The position numbers were made by a program, and so were the translations under genes. A stretch of 64,000 nt of DNA from CAVQRC01 sp963715045 (GTDB lineage Bacteria > Planctomycetota > Planctomycetia > Pirellulales > Lacipirellulaceae), in NCBI GenBank assembly GCA_963715045.1, contig CAVQRC010000004.1, positions 248,001-312,000 of the forward strand. Reading direction: 5' to 3'. This document shows, piece by piece, positions 1-9,400 of the stretch (positions within the stretch are counted from its first letter, which is position 1; every line of letters starts with the position of its first letter). The notes under the pieces are model-generated. The model did not search any database and was not told the origin of the DNA. It was given only the letters and a program-made list of their open reading frames with translations.

Positions 1-1
1 G

Positions 2-223
2 GGCCGCCCCAATTTCGTCACCGCCGAGATGGTCAAGCCGGGAGCTGTCGTGATCGATGTGGGAATCAATCGTGTCGACGGTAGCCTCGTCGGCGACGTC
101 GATTTCGACGCCGTCCGGGAAGTCGCCGCGGCGATCACGCCCGTGCCAGGCGGCGTGGGGCCGCTGACCGTGACGATGCTGCTGGCGAATACGCTGGCTG
201 CCGCCAGGGAACTTGAACAGTAG
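2..223 (+). CDS. folD: FolD bifunctional methylenetetrahydrofolate dehydrogenase/cyclohydrolase, C-terminal part
   Basis: This is the 3' end of a gene that begins before the window; 73 residues are visible in frame from base 2. FolD interconverts 5,10-methylene- and 10-formyl-THF in the cytosol, feeding purine and formyl-Met synthesis. The visible part holds the conserved C-terminal block of the NAD(P)-binding domain: GRPNFVTAEMVKPGAVVIDVG, followed by the family signature TPVPGGVGPLTVTMLL and the final helix. The stop is TAG at 221-223, and the next gene starts 22 bases later on the same strand. Identification rests on the PVPGGVGP signature and is firm despite truncation by the window edge. 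Confidence 0.93.
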   Translation, partial: GRPNFVTAEMVKPGAVVIDVGINRVDGSLVGDVDFDAVREVAAAITPVPGGVGPLTVTMLLANTLAAARELEQ

Positions 224-245
224 ACATGTCCTGAGGGATTCAACC

Positions 246-1295
246 ATGCAGCACGCCGGTGCATTTTCGCTGAAGCGAATGCTGATCCTGCTCGTCCCCT
301 GCCTCGCCATCGGCTCCTACCTGTATTGGTACAACCTGCAGAGCCCCGCCAGGGCCCGCAGTGGCGATCAGCGCTTACTGATCAAGAAACTGGGCATCGG
401 GCAGATCGCCGCGACCGAATTGAGCGCCGGTTTCGAGGACGCAGATGGCGACCTCGTGGCGGATCCGCCCGGCGACCCCGACCAATTCATCGCACCCGAT
501 CCGATCGTCTTCTCCTACATTCCCTCGATGGGTGCTGGCGAAAAGCGGTCACTGTGGGATGAATTCACCGCCGAGATGGCGACTGCATTGGGGACGGCCG
601 TGGAGGTCGTCGCGTTCACTGATCCCGAGAAACACCTGGCCGCCTTCAGCAATGGCGACCTGCACGTCACGGCCTTCAATACGGGAATGGTGCCGCGCGC
701 GGTGGCCAGCGGCGGCTTCGTCCCCGTCTGCACTCTGGGACAGCAGGACGGCAGCTTCGGCTACACGATGAAACTCATCGTTCGTGCCGACAGTGACATC
801 CAGAGCCCGGCCGATCTGGCTAACCATCGCCTCACGTTTACGCGACTCAATTCCAACTCCGGCTACAAAGCAGCAGTCGTGATGCTCATGCAGAAGCACA
901 ACCTTCTGCCGGAACGCGATTACGAGTGGCAGTTTTCCTTTGGTCACTTTCGCTCGATGGAAGGCATCGTTGACGGGCAATACGAGGTTGCCGCAGTGGC
1001 AGGCGATTTGCTCGACCGGCAGATCGCCCAGGGCATCATCGACGGGTCGCAGGTCCGCACGATCTACGAGTCGGAGAAGTTCCCCCCCGCGGCCCTGGGG
1101 TACGCCTACAATCTGGCTCCCGAACTTGCCCAGGGCGTCCGCAGCTTCCTCGCCAACTATGAGCTCCAGGATGATTCTGAGCTTGGCGAAGAGTTTGCTG
1201 CGGCCGGCCACACGAAGTTCGTACCGATTCGGTATCAAGAAGACTGGAAAGGAGTGCGGGAGATCGATCGCGAACTCGCCGTGGGGAGGGAGTAG
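246..1295 (+). CDS. PhnD-like phosphate/phosphonate ABC-type substrate-binding protein
   Basis: A 349-residue protein with an N-terminal hydrophobic anchor (about residues 9-26) followed by a periplasmic binding fold. The block around FSYIPSMGAGEK and the stretch TAFNTGMVPRAVASGGFVP match the PhnD/SsuA-like family that captures phosphate, phosphite or phosphonates for an ABC importer. I chose ATG at 246 because a GAGG lies about 10 bases upstream; an in-frame TTG at 213 would overlap folD. No permease or ATPase gene lies next to it, so this is either an orphan receptor or a protein working with a transporter encoded elsewhere. The ligand cannot be read from sequence. The stop codon runs directly into a polypurine repeat array. 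Confidence 0.78.
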   Translation: MQHAGAFSLKRMLILLVPCLAIGSYLYWYNLQSPARARSGDQRLLIKKLGIGQIAATELSAGFEDADGDLVADPPGDPDQFIAPDPIVFSYIPSMGAGEKRSLWDEFTAEMATALGTAVEVVAFTDPEKHLAAFSNGDLHVTAFNTGMVPRAVASGGFVPVCTLGQQDGSFGYTMKLIVRADSDIQSPADLANHRLTFTRLNSNSGYKAAVVMLMQKHNLLPERDYEWQFSFGHFRSMEGIVDGQYEVAAVAGDLLDRQIAQGIIDGSQVRTIYESEKFPPAALGYAYNLAPELAQGVRSFLANYELQDDSELGEEFAAAGHTKFVPIRYQEDWKGVREIDRELAVGRE

Positions 1296-1390
1296 GGAGG
1301 CAGGGAGGCAGGGAGACAAGGAGACAAGGAGACAAGGAGACAAGGAGACAAGGGAGACAAGGAGACAAGGAGACAAGGAGACAAGGAGAT
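1296..1390. repeat. Polypurine tandem array, 8-bp unit GGAGACAA
   Basis: The array starts at the base after the preceding stop codon: two GGGAGGCA units, then nine GGAGACAA units (one offset by an extra G) and a partial unit. The + strand is almost pure purine and the G-runs in the first 25 bases could form a quadruplex. An opposite-strand reading gives a spurious low-complexity Leu/Ser/Pro/Cys peptide, which should not be annotated as a gene. Confidence 0.9.
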
Positions 1391-1404
1391 GGGCAGACCG
1401 CCAA

Positions 1405-1470
1405 CCTAGCAAACCCACAAACCTGCAAACCCCCAAACCTACAAACCCCTAAACCTACAAACCCCTAAAC
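1405..1470. repeat. Degenerate tandem array of ACAAACC-type units
   Basis: Repeats of (C)TACAAACCCCTAAAC and shorter ACAAACC variants fill the space up to the stop codon of the minus-strand methyltransferase gene. The last repeat unit encodes that protein's final residues and stop. It lies close to the GGAGACAA array, so the convergent gene pair is separated almost entirely by repeats. Confidence 0.8.
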
Positions 1471-2262
1471 CTACAAACCTCTTTGCCTCAGCGCTTCGTA
1501 CATGATGACTGCTGCCGAGGCGGCTACATTCAGGCTGTCTGCGACGCCTAGCATCGGGATGCTTACGCGGGTCGACGGAGGTTCGAGCCACCGGGACGTC
1601 AGTCCGTGGGCTTCGCCGCCCAGCACGATCGCCGAGGCGCCAGCGAAATCGGCGTCCCAGTGGTGTCGCTCGGCCGTCGGAGTGGCCGCGTAGATCGACA
1701 ACCGCTGTTCGATCAGCCAGGCCAGCGTGTCGGCCGTACCCGCCTCGGCGATCGGAACGGAAAACAGCGTCCCCTGGCTGGCCCGGATCGCATTGGGATT
1801 GAACGCATCGGTCGTCCCGTCGGCCAGCACGATCGCCGCGATGCCAGTGGCATCTGCGGAACGGGCGATGGCCCCCAGGTTTCCCGGCTTTTCGAGCGAC
1901 TCCAGGATTAAGATCAGCGGTCGCGGGGGCAGCTTCAAATCGCCTAATTGCAACCGTGGAACTCGGGCGACCGCCACCACGCCGTCGGTCCGATCGCCGA
2001 AACGGATCTTCTCCAGGACCTGTGGAGTCGTTTCATGCAACTCGCAGGCGGTGTTCGATAACGTCTCCAGCAGCGAATCGAGCGGATCCGCACCGCGCTC
2101 GCCGCGGCAGTAGAACACCTCCAGAATCTCGAGACCGGAGCGAACGGCGTACGCAATTTCGCGATGGCCGTCGATCAGTGTTTGTGACTCCGCTTCGCGG
2201 CGGCGGCGGTGTCGCAGAGCGGCCGCCGCTTTGATCCGGGGGTTCTGCCGACTCGTGATCAT
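1471..2262 (-). CDS. TrmH/SpoU-family RNA 2'-O-methyltransferase
   Basis: A 263-residue SPOUT methyltransferase. These enzymes transfer a methyl group from AdoMet to a ribose 2'-OH in tRNA or rRNA. The N-terminal ~95 residues form the substrate-binding part (start MITSRQNPRIK is typical). The trefoil-knot motifs are all visible: motif 1 LILILESLEKPGNLGAIAR, motif 2 VLGGEAHGLTSRWL and motif 3 SIPMLGVADSLNVAASAAV. The start at 2262 overlaps the upstream methyltransferase stop by an ATGA, implying translational coupling. The specific RNA target is not determinable; the closest named families are RlmB/TrmH/TsnR. The C-terminus is encoded by a repeat unit. Confidence 0.88.
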   Translation of the reverse strand: MITSRQNPRIKAAAALRHRRRREAESQTLIDGHREIAYAVRSGLEILEVFYCRGERGADPLDSLLETLSNTACELHETTPQVLEKIRFGDRTDGVVAVARVPRLQLGDLKLPPRPLILILESLEKPGNLGAIARSADATGIAAIVLADGTTDAFNPNAIRASQGTLFSVPIAEAGTADTLAWLIEQRLSIYAATPTAERHHWDADFAGASAIVLGGEAHGLTSRWLEPPSTRVSIPMLGVADSLNVAASAAVIMYEALRQRGL

Positions 2263-3143
2263 CGCGGCTCCGGTCGTTGAAGCCTTACGAAGACCCCGGC
2301 CGGCAATTCCCTGCCGTCGCTGGTCGACGTCGCCATCCGGCCCGTGGCGATACGGCTGACTGACCGAATTGCACCTTTCTCGAGGATGCGGGCCGCAAGT
2401 TCGCCGGGCTCGATCCCGGTCGTGTGGCATGTCGCCAGCAGGAACCGGAAGTCTTCACTGGCCAGTTCGCGACACAGTTCGATGAGTGTGGGGAAGTCGC
2501 GGTCGAACCTCCAGACCTGACCGCGCGGGCCGCGGCCGTAGCTGGGGGGGTCGAGAATGATCGCGTCGTAGTGATTGCCGCGGCGAACTTCACGGCCGCA
2601 GAACTTCACGGCGTCCTCGGTGATCCAGCGAATCGGATGCTCGGCCAGTTGAGAGGCCGCTGCGTTTGCCCGCGCTCGCGTGACGATGTTCCCCGCCGAG
2701 TCGACATGCGTCACCCGGGCGCCCGCCTGCGCTGCGGCGAGCGTGCTGCCTCCGGTGTAGGCGAACAGATTCAAGACGCGGATGGCATCGCGGCTCGAGC
2801 GGATCAGGCCGTGAAGCCAGTGCCAGTTGGCCAGCTGTTCGGGAAATATTCCGATATGTCCGAACGGGGCCGGCCACAACTGCAGGCAGCCAAAACTCAA
2901 CGCGATGGTCCAGGGATCCGGGAGCCGTCCCTCCCAGCGACCCGCATCTTTGCTGGTGCGGTGATAGCGTGCATCGGCCAGCGACCAGGACGCCACGTTC
3001 CGCCGCTCCAACCCGCTCGCACTCGGGCAGGGGCGATCCAGCACAAACTGCCCGAAACGCTCCAGCTTGCGACCCTCGCCGAAATCGAGCAGTTCATAAG
3101 CCTGATCTGCTGCGACCGCAGGCTCTGGCCCCATCTTCGCCAT
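2259..3143 (-). CDS. Class I AdoMet-dependent methyltransferase (RlmI/RlmK-like)
   Basis: A protein of about 294 residues with a Rossmann-type methyltransferase domain of the SAM-dependent family that includes rRNA cytosine/guanine methylases. Visible motifs are the AdoMet loop RVLNLFAYTGGSTLAAA, the acidic strand-2 end THVDSAGN and the catalytic NPPY-like DPPSYGRGP. The N-terminal region (YELLDFGEGRKLERFG) is typical of this group. Start choice is uncertain: ATG at 3143 or 3134 fits homologue-like N-termini, while the frame stays open further upstream. It overlaps the TrmH-family gene by four bases, so the two probably act as an RNA-modification pair. Confidence 0.82.
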   Translation of the reverse strand: MAKMGPEPAVAADQAYELLDFGEGRKLERFGQFVLDRPCPSASGLERRNVASWSLADARYHRTSKDAGRWEGRLPDPWTIALSFGCLQLWPAPFGHIGIFPEQLANWHWLHGLIRSSRDAIRVLNLFAYTGGSTLAAAQAGARVTHVDSAGNIVTRARANAAASQLAEHPIRWITEDAVKFCGREVRRGNHYDAIILDPPSYGRGPRGQVWRFDRDFPTLIELCRELASEDFRFLLATCHTTGIEPGELAARILEKGAIRSVSRIATGRMATSTSDGRELPAGVFVRLQRPEPR

Positions 3144-3444
3144 CAGAACGTTGTCCAAAGCCTCAATGAGCGTCCCCGACGGCCGAAGAACCTGGAAGCT
3201 GAAGCTGGTTTTCGGATCGGCTCTGAATACCTGAATGCCACACTCGAACGACGTTCTCCGCAACGCGGGACCGCACTCGGCCAGATTGCCGGGAACTGTC
3301 CCGCCAGGCGCAGACCGCGTTTCCCTCGCGAATCCTAACACATCCCTTTCTCATCCATGGCCGACACCGATAAAATAACGTGCTTCGGATGTGCACGGAG
3401 CGATCCGACCCCCGCCTTCGGCTGACTCTCTGCCCCGCCTGGAT
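3144..3444. promoter_or_regulatory. Divergent spacer between methyltransferase and uvrA
   Basis: About 300 bases separating a minus-strand and a plus-strand gene, so promoters for both should lie here. A TAAAAT at 3371-3376 could be a -10 box for uvrA, but no convincing -35 box is spaced correctly. I see no SOS-box-like palindrome (CTG-N10-CAG) upstream of uvrA. Confidence 0.3.
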
Positions 3445-6400
3445 ATGCCCGCCTCGGATATCGTTATCAAGGGTGCTCGCGAGCACAACTTGCAAGATGT
3501 AAACCTGGTCTTGCCCCGAAATCAACTGATCTGTCTGACCGGGGTTTCGGGATCCGGCAAAAGCTCGCTCGCGTTCGACACCCTCTACGCCGAAGGACAG
3601 CGGCGATACGTCGAAAGTCTTTCGACCTTTGCCCGCCAGTTCCTGGGCCAGATGCCGAAGCCGGACGTCGACTTTCTCTCCGGACTCAGCCCGTCGATCT
3701 CGATCTCCCAAAAGAGTTCCGGCCGCAATCCCCGGTCCACCGTCGGCACGATCACCGAAATCTACGACTACTTACGCGTTCTGTACGCCCGCGTCGGACT
3801 CGGACATTGCCCCAAGTGCCATCAACCGATCACGGCTCAGACCCGCGATCAGATCGTGGCCCGCATCGCCGCCCTCCCCGCCAAGACCAGATACGCGCTG
3901 CTCGCACCTGTGATTCGCCAGCAGAAAGGCGAGTTTCGGGACCTGTTTCGGGAATTGTTGCGGCAGGGCTTTGTGCGGGCGCGGGTCGACGGCGAGGTCG
4001 TCAATCTGACCGACGACCTGTCACTCGATCGCCAGATGCGGCACAACGTCGAGGTCGTGGTCGATCGACTGACCGCCGGTTCGTCGAATCGTGCGCGGCT
4101 GGCCGAGGCCGTCGAGACGGCCCTTAAGGCCGGGCAGGGTAACCTGATCGTGGCCGTTGAAGCGGCAGAGCAAACGCGGCCCACGGAACTCGGGGGCGCC
4201 CCGCCGGCGACCCCGCAATCGACGCGGAAGTCGGCCCGGCGAGCCAAAAGCGGCATGCTGGCCGGCGACATCGCGATGAGTGCGGCGTATTCCTGCAACT
4301 CCTGCGGAATCGGTTTCGAACCTCCTTCGCCGCAACTGTTCAGTTTCAACAGTCCCCAGGGGATGTGCCTGGAGTGCGACGGGCTGGGTGAGTTTTACAG
4401 TTTCGATCCCGAACTCGTCGTGACCGAACCGGACAAGTCGTTCAAGAACGGATGCATCGAACTGGTCGGGACGTGGAAAGATGTCGGGCGGTGGAAACGG
4501 CATATTTATCAAGGGGTCGCCGAAACGCTGGCCCGCGTCGAAGGTGAAGACGTACCGGACCTGCTGGAAACCCCATGGCGCGAGTTGCCCGAGAGATTCC
4601 AGGACGCTCTGTTGTGGGGAACCGGCGAGCAGCACATCACCTTCACCTGGCGCGTCGGATCGTCGACACAGAAGTACGGCGGCACCTACGAAGGAATCAT
4701 TCCGGAATTCGTCGACAAGTACCGTTCCAGCAAGAGCCGTCCGCAAATCCGCCGGCTCGAAAAGTTCATGCGGGTGATCGGCTGTCCCGACTGCCAGGGA
4801 GATCGCATCAATCCGCAGGCCAAGTCGGTTCTGATCACCACGGCGTCGGAACGGTTTGCCGAGCGGCCCGCCCGCTCGCTCCCCGAAGTCTCCGCATTGC
4901 CGGTATCTGAAGCCATCGAGTTCTTCAAGGAACTGAAATTCGATGCGACCCAAACCAAGATCGCCTCGGAAGCACTCAAGGAAATTCGCGGACGTCTCGG
5001 GTTCCTGATCAACGTCGGGCTCGACTACCTGACCCTCGATCGAACCGCGCCGACCCTGTCCGGTGGAGAGACGCAACGGATCCGCCTGGCGGGACAGATC
5101 GGCTGCGGGCTCGTCGGTGTGCTGTACATTCTCGACGAACCATCGATTGGCCTTCATCCGCGGGACAACGATCGTTTGCTCGCTTCCTTGCAGGATTTGC
5201 GGGATCAGGGCAACACGGTACTTGTCGTCGAACACGACGAGGACACGATGCGGGCCGCCGACCACATCGTTGATTTCGGACCGGGGCCCGGCGTTCACGG
5301 GGGCCACGTGGTTGCCGAAGGGTCCGTCGATGTTGTCGAAGCGGCCTCGGAGAGCGTGACGGGCAATTACCTTTCCGGCCGGCGGAAGATCCATGTGCCC
5401 GAACAGCGGCGGCCGGTCAGCGAAGAGCGGCGGCTGATCATTCGCGGGGCCACGCATAACAATCTCAAGAACACCGATATCGAGTTGCCACTGGGGGCAT
5501 TCATCTGCGTGACGGGCGTTTCGGGAAGTGGCAAGAGTTCCGCGGTGAACGACATCCTCGTCGAGGCACTTCGCCGCGATCTCAACAACGGCAACGGTGA
5601 GCCGGGCGCCCACACGCGGATCGACGGCGTGGAGTTGCTCGATAAGATGATCGCCATCGATCAATCACCCATCGGTCGCACGCCGCGGTCGAATCCGGGC
5701 ACGTACATCAAGGTATTCGACGAGATCCGCAGCCTGTTCGCGAAGTTGCCCGATTCACGGCGGCGGGGGTTCAAGCCGGGGCGATTCAGCTTCAACGTGC
5801 GCGGGGGACGCTGCGAAGCCTGCGAGGGAAACGGTTCCAATCGGCTCGAGATGGACTTTCTGGCCGACGTGTGGGTGGTCTGCCCCGTGTGCAACGGGGC
5901 CCGCTTCAATCACGAAACGCTGCAGGTGCGGTTTCGCGGCAAGTCGATCGCCGACGTTCTCGATATGGACGTTCAGCAGGCGCTGGATCACTTTGCCAAC
6001 ATCCCCCAGGTGCACGACAAGCTCGCGACGCTCCAGGCCGTCGGGATGGATTACGTCAAGATCGGTCAGCCCTCGCCCACCCTTTCCGGGGGCGAGGCCC
6101 AGCGGATCAAGCTGGCCCGCGAACTCGTCAAGAAGAGCACCGGTCAGACCCTGTACCTCCTCGATGAGCCGACGACAGGGCTGCATTTCGCCGACATCGA
6201 ACTGTTGCTCAAGGTCCTGCACGGATTTGTGGACGCCGGCAACACGGTGCTCGTCGTCGAACACAATCTGGACGTGATCAAGACGGCCGACTGGATCGTC
6301 GACATGGGTCCCGAAGGAGGCCACCGCGGTGGCGAGGTCGTCGCAACGGGTACGCCCGAACAGATCATCAAAGCGCGGCGGTCGCACACCGGCCGGGCTT

Positions 6401-9400
6401 TGAAGCGGCACCTCGCCGGCAAGGAGGCCGCCAAGGGGGCTGCCGGCGGCAAGAGTCGTCGCCAACGCAAGCCGTATATCGCTACCCACATTCAGGTCCA
6501 GGGCGCGACGCAGCATAACCTGCGGCACGTCAACGTGAAGATCGCCCGCGACGAGATGACGGTCTGCTGTGGGCCGAGCGGATCGGGGAAGAGCTCCCTG
6601 GCCATGGACACGATCTACGCCGAAGGACAGCGACGCTACGTCGAGAGCCTCAGCGCATACGCGCGGCAGTTTGTCGGACAGATGCAGAAACCGGCGATCG
6701 AACACATCGAGGGCCTCTCACCGGCGATCGCCATCGAGCAACGGCAGACCGGTCATACGCCCCGCTCGACGGTCGGAACCGTCACCGAGATCTACGATTA
6801 CTTTCGGATTCTGTATTCGCGGATGGGGCAACCGTTCTGTCCCGATTGTGACATCCCGGTCGGCACTCAGACGGCCGACGACATCATCGAGAAGATTCTG
6901 GCCCACGAGGAAGGTACGCGTCTGTTGTTGATGGCCCCTGTCGAAGTCGAGGTCGGTCATCAGTACGACACGTTATGGGAGGAGTTGCGGGCAGCCGGTT
7001 ACGGGCGTGTCCGGATCGACGGTCACGTCCACGAACTGGATGCGGTGCCGACCATCGATCGCCGCCGAAAGCACGACGTCGAGGTCGTCGTCGATCGGAT
7101 TGCCGTCAAGCCGGGCGGACGATCACGGATTGCCGACAGTGTCGAGAACACGCTGCAACTTGGCCGCGGCGTCATCCACGTCGCCCGACCGCTCGAGAGT
7201 GTCGACCCGCCGAAGTGGCCCGTCAACAAGCACAGCCTGCATCGCGCCTGCGAACAGTGCGGCCGGAGTTTCGAGGCCCTTTCACCGCATCATTTTTCGT
7301 TCAACAGCGCGATCGGCTGGTGTCCCTCCTGCGAAGGTCTCGGTACCCAGACCGGAGCCAATCCGGCGGCCCTGATTCGAGATCCTCAGGCCACGCTCGC
7401 CGAACAGGCCCTGCTGTTGTGGCCCGACCTTGAGCAACCGCTGGCCAGGACGCTCCTCGAGGCGCTCGCCGCCGAGGCCCAGATTCCCACCGATGTTCCC
7501 TACGCGCAGCTCTCTCCCCGGCAACGCCGCATCATTCTGTATGGCTTCGACAACCGCTGGATCCAGGCCGTGGTGCCGGCCGCGGACGGCTCGCCCGAGT
7601 GCCAACTCAAGTTTCAGTTCAAGGGACTCTACCCGGCTCTGGAAGAAGCCGCCCGCCTGTCCCCCTCGCTCCGCGCAAAAGTCGAGCACCTCGTCGACGA
7701 AATCGAATGCAGCGAATGCGGTGGCAGCCGGCTTCGCGACGAGGCATCTGCCGTTCGCGCCCGCGGCCTGACGCTCGAGCAGGTCAGCCGGATGCCGATC
7801 GGGGCCCTGCTCACGACGCTGGACGGCTGGAAGCTGGATCCCCGCGAGCGCAAGATCGCCGGCGAGTTGCTCCGCGAGATCAAGAATCGGTTGACGTTTC
7901 TCAATGAAGTCGGCCTCGAATACCTCACGATCGGCCGCTCGGCGCCGACGCTTTCCGGAGGTGAGTCGCAGCGAATCCGCCTGGCCAGCCAGGTAGGCAG
8001 CGGTCTGTGCGGCGTGCTTTACGTTCTCGACGAACCGACCATCGGTTTGCATCCTCGCGATAACCGCCGGCTGGTGACTGCCCTGCACAAGCTTCGCGAT
8101 CTGGGCAATACGTTGCTGGTGGTCGAGCACGACAAAGAAGTCGTCGCGAGTGCGGACCAGCTCCTCGATTTCGGTCCGGCCGCCGGTCGACTGGGGGGGC
8201 AGATTGTGGCCAAGGGCAGTCCCGCCGAAGTCGCGGCGCATCGAAGAAGTGTGACGGGGCCCTACTTGTCGGGCCGGAAGGCGATTGCGGTGCCTGCCGA
8301 GCGGCGGCTCAAATCGCTCGCAGACGAGCCGGGCGACGCCTCGACCAAAGAGACGTCGCTGAATCTGGTCGGTGTGCCGACGCCGCGACTGGAGATTCTC
8401 GGTGCCCGGCACCACAACCTCAAGGACCTCGACATCGCGATCCCATTGCACACGTTGACCGCCGTCGCGGGCGTTTCCGGCAGTGGCAAGAGTACGCTCA
8501 TTCACGACATTCTCTACGCCCAGCTCGCTCGCACACTCCATCGGGCCCGGACCGTCCCCGGCGGCCATCGCGCGCTTCGCGGCGTCGAACATATCAACAA
8601 GGTCATCCGCGTCGACCAACAGCCGCTGGGAAATACGCCCACGTCCAACCCTGCGACCTACACGGGAGTGTTTGAACTGATCCGGCAGCTCTTTGCCCAG
8701 CTTCCCGAAGCCAAACTCCGCGGATTCACAGCCCGCCGCTTCAGCTTCAATGTCGCCGGCGGTCGATGCGACGAATGCGACGGGGCCGGCCAGAAGTGCA
8801 TCGAAATGCACTTCCTTCCCGACGTGTGGGTCGAGTGCGAGTCGTGCCGCGGCAAACGCTACAACCCCGAGACGCTCGCCGTGCGTTACCACGGCAAGTC
8901 CATCGCCGATGTGCTCGAAATGTCATGCGGTGATGCCCGCCAGGTGTTCGCGAATATCCCCAAGATTCGTCACATCCTCCAGACGCTGTGCGATGTCGGC
9001 CTGGATTATGTCACCCTCGGACAAAGTGCGCCCACGCTCTCTGGCGGTGAGGCTCAACGCGTCAAGCTGGCCGCCGAACTGGCTCGCCCCGATACGGGAC
9101 GCACGCTCTATCTGCTCGACGAGCCGACCACCGGTTTGCACTTCGACGATCTCGCCAAGCTACTCGAAGTGTTGCATCGCCTCGTCGACCTGGGCAATAC
9201 GGTCGTCGTCATCGAACACAACCTCGACGTCATCAAGACCGCGGATTGGGTCATCGAGCTCGGCCCCGAGGCCGGGATCGGCGGTGGACAACTCGTCGTC
9301 CAGGGGACGCCCGAGGACGTCGTGGCCCACGCCCGCGCGTTTCAAGAGGCGGCCGCCAAGCCGGCTCCCCGCCGAAAAACCAAGCCGGCCGCGACGAAGA

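Noticed and set aside
549..1436. Open frame of 295 codons on the minus strand with a Leu/Ser/Pro/Cys repeat
   Set aside because: It is the complement of the PhnD-like gene and the GGAGACAA array; the repeat translates into low-complexity sequence.
2424..3338. Long open frame on the plus strand opposite the methyltransferase
   Set aside because: Codon pattern follows the real minus-strand gene; no homology-like motif.
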